Source: Syntrophaceae bacterium UBA6255 (GTDB lineage Bacteria > Desulfobacterota > Syntrophia > Syntrophales > Smithellaceae). From it: a stretch of 27,802 bases of DNA. Shown one piece after another: positions 16,542 through 25,186 of the stretch (position 1 is its first letter; each line of letters opens with the position of its first letter). The translations under genes were made by a program, and so were the position numbers. The stretch lies in assembly GCA_002441205.1 (NCBI GenBank), contig DJVN01000031.1, forward strand, positions 1 to 27,802, given 5' to 3'. Under the pieces are notes generated by a model. The model had not been told where the DNA came from and searched no databases. It worked only from the letters and a program-made list of their open reading frames with translations.

Positions 16542-18443
16542 TCACGGCGACAGCCACATTTTTTTATATTGAAGTTCTTTTTCCCTGTTCTTTATTTCAA
16601 CATCCATAGCATTTAATATGTCCTGTTTGAATTTATAGAAATCACTGACATTATTTCTAAAAACACCATAAATATATCGCCCTGCCTCCGGATTTAAGCG
16701 AACATAAAAATTAAAAACATTTACCAAAACGTCCGGATTTTTGACCCGGCTAAAGCGTAAGGGACTAAGATTCTCGCTGCCAATTTCCGATTTAATAACA
16801 GGAAGAAGTGATTTGTGCATCAGGACCGCCGCATTTTTTTCAAAATACAAAAGCCGCCATTCATCATCCTCTGATTTAAGAAAATCAAAAATAAGCGCCA
16901 TCTGCCTGTAATGAAGAATGACCAGCTTAAAAGGATATTTCTTTCTAAAAAGACGTATATCTTCACGGTTGACTCGTTTGGTGGTAAATTCCAAATAATC
17001 CGGTATGACCTGTTTTATATAAGGACTGCAACGTGGATCAATAAAAACTTTATAGTCCGGATAAAGACTCCACATCAAATAACCTCCAACCACGTAATCA
17101 TTGAATATAGGACCTTCTATTTTATATTTCTTCAAGAAATCCACTTCCTTCACCGGCGCGAAACTATCAAGCCCTCGACCGAACCATTTCATATCACCGC
17201 CATATCTTATATCGTAATAGACAGTGCCGGCGAAAAACAACGAAAATACCAGTAAAGAAAAGAGAGCGGCTTTTTTCATGCCGTTTTCAAGTCTTAATCG
17301 GTGAATCATCAGATAATAGATAATAAAGAAAAAAGCTACGGGGAAAAAGTAGGCTGCTCTGCTGGTTTCCATGCCTTTCCAATATAAAGCGATACTGATT
17401 ATGATGACGGCAAAATCACAGGATTTTTTCTTTATTAATTCGTAGGCAGAAAAAATGATGACGGTAATAATCATCAAGGTCATTATCCATGCAGTAGAAC
17501 TGACATTAAAAGATTCCCCTGAAACATTCTTTAAGTATGTCCAAAGACTGACATAAGCTAAAATATACTTAGTATTTATTTCGGCGTTAAGTTCAGAGGT
17601 AATTCCCATATACGTACTCGCAAGATAATCCACACCGTAGGGATTTAATAAAGTGGCCAAGATGGATAAAACCATGGCAATGCCAAGATGAGCCAGTGTA
17701 TCCATTGGAAAAGATTTTTTGGTAAAGACTATTTTATTGAGGCATTCACCGGAAAAGGCCATGACCAAGAAGACCAGTCCAACAATATAAGCTCCGTGCA
17801 AATTAACCCACAAGGCAAACATGATCGGGTAAAGATAAAAAAGATATTTCCTGCCGGTTATCTTGATATAAAAAAATATAAATACCATCCAGCAAAACAT
17901 AAGAAGAGAAAACAGTTCGGGTTTGTAATAACGGCATGCCGGAGAACAGGCAATGGCAATGGCGGCGATCATCGTAACACTGTTGATATCCAAACGTTGA
18001 CGAATTACACGTAAAAGTAAATAAAAAGAAAGAAAAATTCCCCCGAAAATCAACGTATGCATCAACCAGAGTCCAAAGCCGCCCATTAAATTGTAAAATA
18101 GATAGATGGCCACGCTGCCCAGGCAGGTATTATAAATCCAAGAAGGGTCTGTGGGTGTCCAGGAAAAAATAGAATGATCCATGATCAACGTCTTGTGGGT
18201 GACGTAATACTTCCCCAGTGCCATATGCCACCATACATCGTAATCCACGTTATCAACTGGATACTTAAGCAAAAACAGCGCTGGTAAAAGGAATATAAAC
18301 AGCCATCTCAAGTATTTCAGAGATAAAAGGCTTTCTGTAAAACTCAAGAAGGAATAAAATTTTGTCGAAAGAGATTTTATGGTATTAAAAGAACCGTTCA
18401 TAGGAATAGCATGCTCCTCGTCTCTGTTTTGCGTTTCACTCAT
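16542..18443 (-). CDS. GT-C-like polytopic membrane protein, copy 2
   Basis: A 633-residue paralog of the protein encoded at 13340-15352. It keeps the first-loop acidic pair (DNVDYDVWWHMALGKYY, D67 and D69), HSIFSWTPTDPSWIYNTCLG, about ten to twelve transmembrane helices, and the C-terminal IFNDYVVGGYLMWSLYP / VFIDPRCSPY motifs. The two paralogs differ most in the N-terminus and in the last 120 residues, which may set the acceptor. The role as a polyprenyl-sugar-dependent glycosyltransferase is inferred from fold and neighbours; the GtrB-like enzyme at 25187 could supply the donor. AAGGAT about ten bases before the ATG is a fair ribosome site. 128 bases separate it from the GNAT gene. Confidence 0.8.
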   Translation of the reverse strand: MSETQNRDEEHAIPMNGSFNTIKSLSTKFYSFLSFTESLLSLKYLRWLFIFLLPALFLLKYPVDNVDYDVWWHMALGKYYVTHKTLIMDHSIFSWTPTDPSWIYNTCLGSVAIYLFYNLMGGFGLWLMHTLIFGGIFLSFYLLLRVIRQRLDINSVTMIAAIAIACSPACRYYKPELFSLLMFCWMVFIFFYIKITGRKYLFYLYPIMFALWVNLHGAYIVGLVFLVMAFSGECLNKIVFTKKSFPMDTLAHLGIAMVLSILATLLNPYGVDYLASTYMGITSELNAEINTKYILAYVSLWTYLKNVSGESFNVSSTAWIMTLMIITVIIFSAYELIKKKSCDFAVIIISIALYWKGMETSRAAYFFPVAFFFIIYYLMIHRLRLENGMKKAALFSLLVFSLFFAGTVYYDIRYGGDMKWFGRGLDSFAPVKEVDFLKKYKIEGPIFNDYVVGGYLMWSLYPDYKVFIDPRCSPYIKQVIPDYLEFTTKRVNREDIRLFRKKYPFKLVILHYRQMALIFDFLKSEDDEWRLLYFEKNAAVLMHKSLLPVIKSEIGSENLSPLRFSRVKNPDVLVNVFNFYVRLNPEAGRYIYGVFRNNVSDFYKFKQDILNAMDVEIKNREKELQYKKMWLSP

Positions 18444-18466
18444 CAGTAGCGTATCCTTTTCATATT

Positions 18467-18567
18467 ATTACTTCAGCAATTAAATATAACCACCGCTTTT
18501 CCACAAGGCCTGTATTTGTAACCATTCAATGTTTCGTCCGGCTTTATTTAATTGCCGAAGGAGTAAT
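18467..18567. repeat. Long imperfect inverted repeat between wecE and the GT-C-like gene
   Basis: The arm ATTACTTCAGCAATTAAAT (18467-18485) is mirrored by 18546-18567, allowing about 19 base pairs with one G-U pair and a three-base bulge, around a 60-base loop. It begins at the wecE stop codon. No T-run follows, so it is not a classic terminator; it could be an RNA-stability element or a tiny non-autonomous mobile repeat. Confidence 0.55.
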
Positions 18568-19721
18568 CATAATCTCTTATAAAAATCTTTTATTTTATCG
18601 GTAACTTCACAGGCATCTTTTTCAGTCATTTGATAATAAAGCGGCAAGCGCAAAAGACAGTTACTTACCTTGTCCGTAACATCCAATTTACCACAAGTTC
18701 TTCCATATCGTTTGCCTGCAGGGGAACCATGAAGAGGCACATAATGAAAAATAGCCGATATTCCATGCTTTCTTAAAAAAAGAGCCAGTTTTTTTCTTTC
18801 GTCCAGAGAACGGGTTATTATGAAAAATATATGACCGTTAACTGAACAATGATCAAGGACGCAGGGCAGTTGAATATAACTTTTTTCAGCCAACGGCTGC
18901 AACGCCTGCAGATACAAATTATAAATCAGATTACGCTTGGCCATAATTTGATCCGCTTTTTCCATTTGGGCATAAAGGAACGCCGCAATAATATCGCTGG
19001 GCAGATAAGACGAACCCATATCAACCCATGTATATTTATCCACCTGTCCGCGAAAGAACTTGCTGCGATTGGTTCCCTTCTCTCGAATTATTTCCGCCCG
19101 CTCGAAATATTTTTCATCATTCATGAGCAAAGCGCCGCCTTCTCCTGAAATAATATTTTTTGTTTCGTGAAAAGAACACGCTCCGAAATGTCCGATGGAT
19201 CCCAATTTGCGTCCCTTGTATGCGGATAGAATGCCCTGCGCGGCGTCTTCAATGACGAGCAAGTCGCGCTTCCGGGCTATATCCATAATCACATCCATTT
19301 CACAGGGGACACCGGCGTAGTGAACCGGTAGTATAACTTTTGTATGGGGTGTAATAGCTTTTTCAATAAGTTTTTCGTCTATATTGAGTGTGTCTTGACG
19401 AATATCAATAAATACCGGAATTCCCCCTCTTAAGACAAAAGCATTGGCCGTGGAGACAAAGGTATAGGATGGCATGATGACTTCATCACCCGGTTGAATG
19501 TTGATTAGCATGGCCGACATTTCCAGAGCCGCCGTGCAGGAGTGGGTCAGAAGCACCTTATGACAGCCGAGGCGTTTTTTCAGCCATGCTTCACACTTTT
19601 TCGTAAAGGGACCGTCGCCCGCCGCATGGCTGTTCTCAACAACAGCCTGAGCAATATAAGTAAGCTCCTGACCGACAATAAACGGTTTATTAAAGGGAAT
19701 TATTTTTTTATGTGATGTCAC
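18567..19721 (-). CDS. wecE: dTDP-4-amino-4,6-dideoxygalactose transaminase
   Basis: A 384-residue PLP-dependent DegT/DnrJ/EryC1/StrS sugar aminotransferase that follows enterobacterial WecE (RffA) closely along its length: IPFNKPFIVGQELTYI, LLTHSCTAALEMSAMLI, PGDEVIMPSYTFVSTANAF, PVHYAGVPCEMDVIM, EDAAQGILSAYKG, SFHETKN (K188 is the PLP lysine) and REKGTNRSKFFRGQVDKYTW. WecE converts dTDP-4-keto-6-deoxyglucose to dTDP-4-amino-4,6-dideoxygalactose with glutamate as amino donor. AAGGAG lies five bases before a GTG at 19721, which I take as start; the TTG just before it is too close to the ribosome site. It follows the B12-rSAM gene by 31-34 bases. The dTDP-glucose synthesis genes (RmlA/RmlB) are not in the window. 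Confidence 0.93.
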   Translation of the reverse strand: MTSHKKIIPFNKPFIVGQELTYIAQAVVENSHAAGDGPFTKKCEAWLKKRLGCHKVLLTHSCTAALEMSAMLINIQPGDEVIMPSYTFVSTANAFVLRGGIPVFIDIRQDTLNIDEKLIEKAITPHTKVILPVHYAGVPCEMDVIMDIARKRDLLVIEDAAQGILSAYKGRKLGSIGHFGACSFHETKNIISGEGGALLMNDEKYFERAEIIREKGTNRSKFFRGQVDKYTWVDMGSSYLPSDIIAAFLYAQMEKADQIMAKRNLIYNLYLQALQPLAEKSYIQLPCVLDHCSVNGHIFFIITRSLDERKKLALFLRKHGISAIFHYVPLHGSPAGKRYGRTCGKLDVTDKVSNCLLRLPLYYQMTEKDACEVTDKIKDFYKRL

Positions 19722-19755
19722 CAATGCTCCTTTTTCATTATAAAGTTTCTTTTCA

Positions 19756-21273
19756 TTACTGTACTTTTATAAGAAGAGGTTTTACTTTATGTTCAAAAAG
19801 AACTCTAAAAATTTTTAAAAAATACCTCCAATCATCACGCGATTTCAATTTAGGTAGCAAATATTTCAATATATTGACGGGATTCAGAAAGAATTTCATT
19901 TTGTGAATAAACCATTTTCTTGATACCTTCTCAAGAATAAAATTCAATTCTTCCGATTTCATGGTCGCCGTATCATAATCACTTCTGTAAAAATGTGATG
20001 CACGCACAATGGCCCTGTCTAACAAACCTTCTTTCTTAAAAATTTCATAAAGATCGCTGCCCGCCTGTGGTTTGGCTACGAGAAATGAAGCATAATCCAA
20101 TTTAGTGGAAAATGCATAGCAAATGGTTTCTTCAATTTGTTGTTTTGTTTCATAGGGAAAGCCGATAATGAAATTCGCTGAAGTCCAAAATCCTAATTGG
20201 TTTGCTTCCTTTATCAATATTTTTGACTTATGTAAGTCCACGGGCTTGCGGATGAATTTCAGCGTTGTTTCGTTTCCAGTCTCTATTGGAAAACGGATTG
20301 AATAAAATCCAGCTTCCCTCATTTTTTTAAGCAATGCTTTATCCACCAGCCAGATGCTGACTCCGGCATCAACCGCAAAAGTCAAATCCAATTTACGTTT
20401 AATAAAATATTCACAAAATTTATCTATGCGGTCCCTTTTTGTGAAAAACTGATCATCATTGATGACTATTTCCCTAATTCCATATTTGGATACAAGCATT
20501 TCGATTTCTTCAAATACTTTTTCAATCCCTCTTGGTCTCCATATTTTTCCCCAGACAACTTTCGTGCTGCAGAAAATGCAGTTATATGGACAACCTCTTG
20601 ACGTCATTATTGTTGCAACAGGTTCTTTCCTGACGTACCAAACACACTTTTTATTGGATTCCTTATAGAATTCCATATCAATGAATGACCGGTCCGGTAT
20701 GGGAAGAATATCCAGATCTTTTATCAGTTCTCTATCCGGATTGGAAACAACCACTCCTTTCGAATCACGAAAAGTAAGTCCCTGAATATCATTAATGAGT
20801 ACTTCACCCATTAAAAACTTTATTAAATTTGTGAGTATTATTTCTCCTTCTCCTCTGACAACGTAGTCCACGCTTCTAGCATCTTTCATAATTTTTTCCG
20901 CTTCAATGGTCGCATGCGCTCCTCCCAAAACAATAGGCACACGAGGAAAGATATTTTTCACTTTGTTTGCCACTTCCAGTGCATCAAGGGCATAAGCTGT
21001 GAAATTACAGGTTATGCCGATAAGATCAGGACTAAGTTTTTCAAGCTCCTCTCGCATGAATGTTTCATCATTCTTTCCCAGTACATAAAAATCGTCTTGG
21101 GCTATAGGAATGCCGGAACCTAATGCATATAAATCGAGAACGTCAATTTTGACTTTTTCTTTAAATACATGTATCAAATAACTGGCAAGGCAAACAATGC
21201 CTAACGGTTCAGAAAGATAAATGTTTTTCTCCCGAACAGTTATATAAGGATGTATAAGAACGATATTCATCAT
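19756..21273 (-). CDS. B12-binding-domain radical SAM enzyme of the sugar cluster
   Basis: A 505-residue B12-rSAM protein, not a paralog of the array genes beyond the shared family. Residues 1-150 are the B12-type domain (IVLIHPYITV, IVLGGAHATIEAEKI near 114, VDYVVRGEGE near 135). The radical SAM core opens with TSRGCPYNCIFC (C228, C232, C235); EIVINDDQFF, FPIETGNE and NFIIGFPYE are later conserved strands. The start ATG overlaps the stop of the ATP-grasp gene as ATGA, so translation is probably coupled. Context points to radical modification, for example C-methylation, of a sugar or of an acyl or aminoacyl part of the cluster product; this is inferred. The second codon is also ATG. Confidence 0.92.
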   Translation of the reverse strand: MMNIVLIHPYITVREKNIYLSEPLGIVCLASYLIHVFKEKVKIDVLDLYALGSGIPIAQDDFYVLGKNDETFMREELEKLSPDLIGITCNFTAYALDALEVANKVKNIFPRVPIVLGGAHATIEAEKIMKDARSVDYVVRGEGEIILTNLIKFLMGEVLINDIQGLTFRDSKGVVVSNPDRELIKDLDILPIPDRSFIDMEFYKESNKKCVWYVRKEPVATIMTSRGCPYNCIFCSTKVVWGKIWRPRGIEKVFEEIEMLVSKYGIREIVINDDQFFTKRDRIDKFCEYFIKRKLDLTFAVDAGVSIWLVDKALLKKMREAGFYSIRFPIETGNETTLKFIRKPVDLHKSKILIKEANQLGFWTSANFIIGFPYETKQQIEETICYAFSTKLDYASFLVAKPQAGSDLYEIFKKEGLLDRAIVRASHFYRSDYDTATMKSEELNFILEKVSRKWFIHKMKFFLNPVNILKYLLPKLKSRDDWRYFLKIFRVLFEHKVKPLLIKVQ

Positions 21274-22454
21274 TCAACATTCATGTAAATCAGTTGATGG
21301 ATTCTTGCAGTTTTATCCAACATTTCATCCATGGAGTCATATTTCAGCAGAACAACGCCGGCTTTATCCGTCAGATAATTATTTATCCGGTAACTTTTTC
21401 GCAACCAGATAAGTTTGTCATAAATATTCCCTTCTATTTGTTTATCGATTATCACGTTTTTGATGATTCCATTTTTAGGGCTCATGATACAATGCCTGCC
21501 GCAGAATCCTTTCTGACTGACGGCAGGGAAACCGGAACAATCCATTCCTGCCTCCGCCCGGACAATCCAGCCGGCCCAATCGAGACCGGTTGAATAATCA
21601 ACAGGATACGGATACAAATCTCCCGAACAGCGCCTCGTAATTTCAAGAATATAGGCCTTCTTGCCGCTGTACAAATATTGAATATGAAATATTCCGTCCT
21701 TTAAGGACAGCATTTTTGATATTTTTTCAATATTTTGAATCAAGTCATCCGCCACTTCACTGACGTTTACCGCCGGTGCGGCGGATGTCGAAACAAAAAA
21801 GGGATTCAGATAAGAATACTCATTATCACTAAAATAAAAAACAACCCTGCCATTTACAATAAACGTGCTGAAGCTGTGTTGCGATCCTTTTATAAAATCT
21901 TCAATCACGATGCGTCTGGAATGGGACAGGGAGAAGGCTGTTTGTATCGTCCCCGGGCATTCTTTAGCAGAGCGAACCACAGAAACACCTTTCCCGCCAC
22001 TCAAATCAATCGGTTTTATAATGAGAGGGAAGCGGCGCTTGTTGATGGCAGCCAGTGCCTTATCGATATCATCAAAACCTTCCGCATACGGCGTCGGAAT
22101 ATCATTTGCCATGGAAAATTTTTTAAAAAGATCTTTTTGATGTAATATCTTTGTCGTCTCATATGCATCATGACCAGGCAAACCAAGTTTTTCAGAAATA
22201 TAGGACGCGGTCATAATGCCGAAATCATTGGAACATGAACAAACCGCATCCACATTTAAATTTCGGGCAACTTCCAGAACAGTCTCCGGATCGGAATAAT
22301 CAGCAAAGCAATATTCGTCAGAATATTGATGCCCGATAAGTTCAGGATTATTACCCGTCGTAATAACATAAAAATCCAGAGATTTTGAAGACTTGATGAG
22401 AGGAATTTCCGAATGGCTTCCGTTGAGAATAAGCAGTTTTTTCTTTTTTATCAT
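21270..22454 (-). CDS. ATP-grasp ligase
   Basis: A 394-residue carboxylate-amine/thiol ligase of the ATP-grasp superfamily (PurK/carbamoyl-phosphate-synthase/BtrJ-like). The N-terminal Rossmann-like part (KKLLILNGSHSE) is followed by the ATP domain: PLIIKPIDLSGGKGVSVV (K147, glycine loop about 151-157), a hydrophobic adenine strand RIVIEDFIKGSQHS, and the Mg-binding end YILEITRRCSGDLYP (E271, R274-R275). Such enzymes join a carboxylate to an amine through an acyl phosphate. Here a natural use would be coupling an acid, perhaps made by the neighbouring aldehyde dehydrogenase, to an amino sugar; this is an inference. It shares a four-base ATGA overlap with the next gene. Confidence 0.85.
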   Translation of the reverse strand: MIKKKKLLILNGSHSEIPLIKSSKSLDFYVITTGNNPELIGHQYSDEYCFADYSDPETVLEVARNLNVDAVCSCSNDFGIMTASYISEKLGLPGHDAYETTKILHQKDLFKKFSMANDIPTPYAEGFDDIDKALAAINKRRFPLIIKPIDLSGGKGVSVVRSAKECPGTIQTAFSLSHSRRIVIEDFIKGSQHSFSTFIVNGRVVFYFSDNEYSYLNPFFVSTSAAPAVNVSEVADDLIQNIEKISKMLSLKDGIFHIQYLYSGKKAYILEITRRCSGDLYPYPVDYSTGLDWAGWIVRAEAGMDCSGFPAVSQKGFCGRHCIMSPKNGIIKNVIIDKQIEGNIYDKLIWLRKSYRINNYLTDKAGVVLLKYDSMDEMLDKTARIHQLIYMNVE

Positions 22455-22489
22455 TTATCTGCACATTCTAAATATAATTTTAAAATCAT

Positions 22490-23983
22490 CTAACGATGGC
22501 TGAAATCAATCCAGGTTGTTTTCAAATAGCTGTATTCATCGAACGCAAAAATTGACTTATCTTTTCCGATCCCGGATTCCTTGATCCCGCCAAACGGCGC
22601 CGTATTGTCATCATTTCCATAACCATTAACATGCACGATGCCTGCCTGCAAGTTACGGGAAACATAATACGCTTCCTTGAGATCGTCTGTCCAGATTGAT
22701 GCGGCCAGTCCGTAACGGGAATGATTGGCAATATCAATGGCCTCTTGTATTGTATCAAAACCGATGACCACTAGAACAGGACCGAATATTTCTTCTTTAA
22801 CAATACTTGAATCAAGATCAACATCGGTAAATATCGATGGCAAAACGGCCATTCTTTTCTTTGTTAAAAACCACTTGTTGGGGGGTGGGGTTATTAATGT
22901 AGCACCGGTTTTAATTCCCTGCTTTATATATCTCTCTATCTTATCTTTCTGCTGCTTGCTCACTACGCAACCCACGTCCGAATTTATATTCATAGGATCA
23001 TCGGGTATGTATTTTACGCTTTCAGATTTCAGATAATCTATTAACTTTCTTTTCAGTTCATGATGAACAATGACCCTTGATGGTGCGGAACATATCTGAC
23101 CTTGATTGTAAAAAATATTTTTGGCCAGCACGGATGCCGCTCTTTTCAGATCATTACATTTTTTAGATATGATAAAAGGACTCTTGCCTCCGCATTCCAG
23201 CCCGACTTTTTTTATATTGGACTGACCGGCGTATTGCAGAATCATTTTGCCCACTTCCGACGAACCGGTAAAGAAAATACCGGCTACATCTTTATGCATG
23301 GCCAATGCCTTTCCGGCCATGTTTCCATAGCCGGGTACAACATTAAACACGCCATCCGGAATCCCGGCTTTCTTGGCCAGCCTGGCAACTTCCAGAATCG
23401 AAAAAGACGATTGTTCCGCCGGCTTGATCACAACGGAATTGCCCATAAGCAACGCGGGGGCAAATTTCCACGTTGAAACCACCAGAGGATCATTCCAAGG
23501 AGTAATAATACCGACGACTCCCAGAGGCTCTCTGGTAATAACAGCGAATGAATTATTTTTCGGCGGCATTGCATAATCATAATATTTGTCCAGACTCTCC
23601 GTAAAATAACGCAAGGCTTCAAAGGCCTTGGGGATGGAATCGTAAAAATAATTTTTAAATGCCCTGCCGGTCTCAACCGTATCCAGAAGTGCCAGCTTCT
23701 CCCTGTTTTGCTCCATTAAATCGGCAAGTTTAAAAAGAATTTCTTTTTTTTCTTCTGTTTGTTTATTTCGCCATATTTTTGATTCAAAACTTTTTTTCGC
23801 CGCCGCAACCGCTTTATTAATATCCCTGGCACAGCAAGCACAAAGTCCGGAAAGATCCGTCCTGTCAACTGGACTTACTTTCCTGATGGTCTTGCCGTTG
23901 ACCGATTTTACAAAAGAACCGTCAATGAAAGCCCTCTTTTCAATGGTTAATTTATCAATCATTTGCTTTATATCTTTTGTCAT
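22490..23983 (-). CDS. NAD(P)-dependent aldehyde dehydrogenase
   Basis: A 497-residue member of the ALDH superfamily with all active-site elements: TPWNDPL (N164), the nucleotide loop FFTGSSEVGK, the general base in LECGGKSPF (E263), the catalytic cysteine in YNQGQICSAPSR (C298), and EEIFGPVLVV. The length is normal for the family. It oxidises an aldehyde to the acid; the substrate is unknown. It sits between the SPASM gene (43-base gap) and the ATP-grasp gene (35-base gap), so it may supply the acid used by the ligase. No strong ribosome site is visible; an ATG seven codons in is an alternative. Confidence 0.92.
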   Translation of the reverse strand: MTKDIKQMIDKLTIEKRAFIDGSFVKSVNGKTIRKVSPVDRTDLSGLCACCARDINKAVAAAKKSFESKIWRNKQTEEKKEILFKLADLMEQNREKLALLDTVETGRAFKNYFYDSIPKAFEALRYFTESLDKYYDYAMPPKNNSFAVITREPLGVVGIITPWNDPLVVSTWKFAPALLMGNSVVIKPAEQSSFSILEVARLAKKAGIPDGVFNVVPGYGNMAGKALAMHKDVAGIFFTGSSEVGKMILQYAGQSNIKKVGLECGGKSPFIISKKCNDLKRAASVLAKNIFYNQGQICSAPSRVIVHHELKRKLIDYLKSESVKYIPDDPMNINSDVGCVVSKQQKDKIERYIKQGIKTGATLITPPPNKWFLTKKRMAVLPSIFTDVDLDSSIVKEEIFGPVLVVIGFDTIQEAIDIANHSRYGLAASIWTDDLKEAYYVSRNLQAGIVHVNGYGNDDNTAPFGGIKESGIGKDKSIFAFDEYSYLKTTWIDFSHR

Positions 23984-24026
23984 AACTTTTATTACTGCCG
24001 TTATAAAATTTTCTTACGACAAATTA

Positions 24027-25154
24027 TCAGATGAACCGGTCATATTCATCTACCACATCCACATCTTTCCCGTCTTTAAGATCTTTGATGATTCTGAGAA
24101 TTTCAATGTTCGATTCATGTCTGAGACAGTGAAACATACATTTTTGGGAAGGATTGGCAAACGCCATGACTTCCTTGCGGCGTTTTCCATTCCAAAGTTC
24201 AGCAAAAGACATTTTTTGGGCATCGCCTATGCGGAAATTTTCTTTTCCCCGCCAGTAGGGACATATAAATACCCCCGAAGGGCATATCAGCGTTCTTAAT
24301 TCGGAAACCGGACATCTGTGATAATTTTTGTTCTGAGCGTTTTTTACTCCGGTCAGTGATTCTTCCAGATTAATCGCTTTCATTATTTTAAAGGAATCCG
24401 TATCGAGGGCATTCAAACGGTCGACTTCCTTTCTCGCGTCCCGCATTCTTTCTTCGCTATGCACGACCAGAGCGTGATCTATCCCTCCCGCGTAAGCGTA
24501 ACTCGGCTTAACTTCGAAATAATTACAGCCGATATCCCTGGCCATTAAGGCCGCCGCGTATATTTCGTTGATATTCGGTTTGATGCCAAAACCGTCAGCC
24601 TCCGTGCGAATCAGGAAAGAAAATCCCATTTTACCATTTTTAACCCTGGCCAGTTTTCTCATGTTATTAACGACATGATGAAATTTGGAATCCCCGTTTC
24701 TGGATGGTCTCAGTCTGTCGAACGTCTGCTGTGTCGCCGCATCCATGGAAATCCGCGTCCAACTGGAAAATTCGGCGATGGTGTCCAGATATTTATCTAT
24801 CAATGTTCCATTGGTCGTAATACCAAGATGAACATCGTGTTCACCAAGATATCTCATAAAATTTCCGATTACCGGATGCATCAGCGGCTCGCCGCCGCCG
24901 ATCAGTATCACAGCTTTTACGCCGGCTTCTTTTAACTCAACGCCCAGTGAAAGAAGTCTTTCATTGGAAAAACGGCCTTTATTCGCAATAATATCTTCGC
25001 TGACACAGCCCGGACATGCTAAATCACAGGCTTCCGTGGCATCCAATTCCACGACCAAAGGGTTTGTTGATCCGTTTGCCCAATCCGTCTTCTTAATTTT
25101 ATCCAGAACAAAGCCCTGAAATAATTTTTTCACGATATTCATTTTTTGCGCCAT
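24027..25154 (-). CDS. Radical SAM/SPASM-domain enzyme
   Basis: A 375-residue radical SAM enzyme without a B12 domain. The core motif ATEACDLACPGC places C43, C47 and C50 as SAM-cluster ligands, followed by GGGEPLMHP and ITTNGT. The C-terminus has the auxiliary-cluster cysteines C281, C291, C298, C339 and C343 (HRCPVSEL, ICPSGVFICPYW, QKCMFHC) with a SAELWNG-like motif, as in SPASM/twitch proteins. Known SPASM enzymes include peptide modifiers and the sugar/aminocyclitol dehydrogenase BtrN; no precursor peptide is seen here, so oxidation of a small molecule such as a sugar is plausible. GTGGAG precedes the ATG. It is 32 bases from the glycosyltransferase gene. Confidence 0.88.
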   Translation of the reverse strand: MAQKMNIVKKLFQGFVLDKIKKTDWANGSTNPLVVELDATEACDLACPGCVSEDIIANKGRFSNERLLSLGVELKEAGVKAVILIGGGEPLMHPVIGNFMRYLGEHDVHLGITTNGTLIDKYLDTIAEFSSWTRISMDAATQQTFDRLRPSRNGDSKFHHVVNNMRKLARVKNGKMGFSFLIRTEADGFGIKPNINEIYAAALMARDIGCNYFEVKPSYAYAGGIDHALVVHSEERMRDARKEVDRLNALDTDSFKIMKAINLEESLTGVKNAQNKNYHRCPVSELRTLICPSGVFICPYWRGKENFRIGDAQKMSFAELWNGKRRKEVMAFANPSQKCMFHCLRHESNIEILRIIKDLKDGKDVDVVDEYDRFI

Positions 25155-25186
25155 TTGTCACTTTCTCCACCTTTTATTGACACAGG

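Noticed and set aside
24027..25154. SPASM enzyme as a ribosomal peptide maturase
   Set aside because: No small precursor-peptide frame, transporter or peptidase was seen nearby; sugar context fits better.
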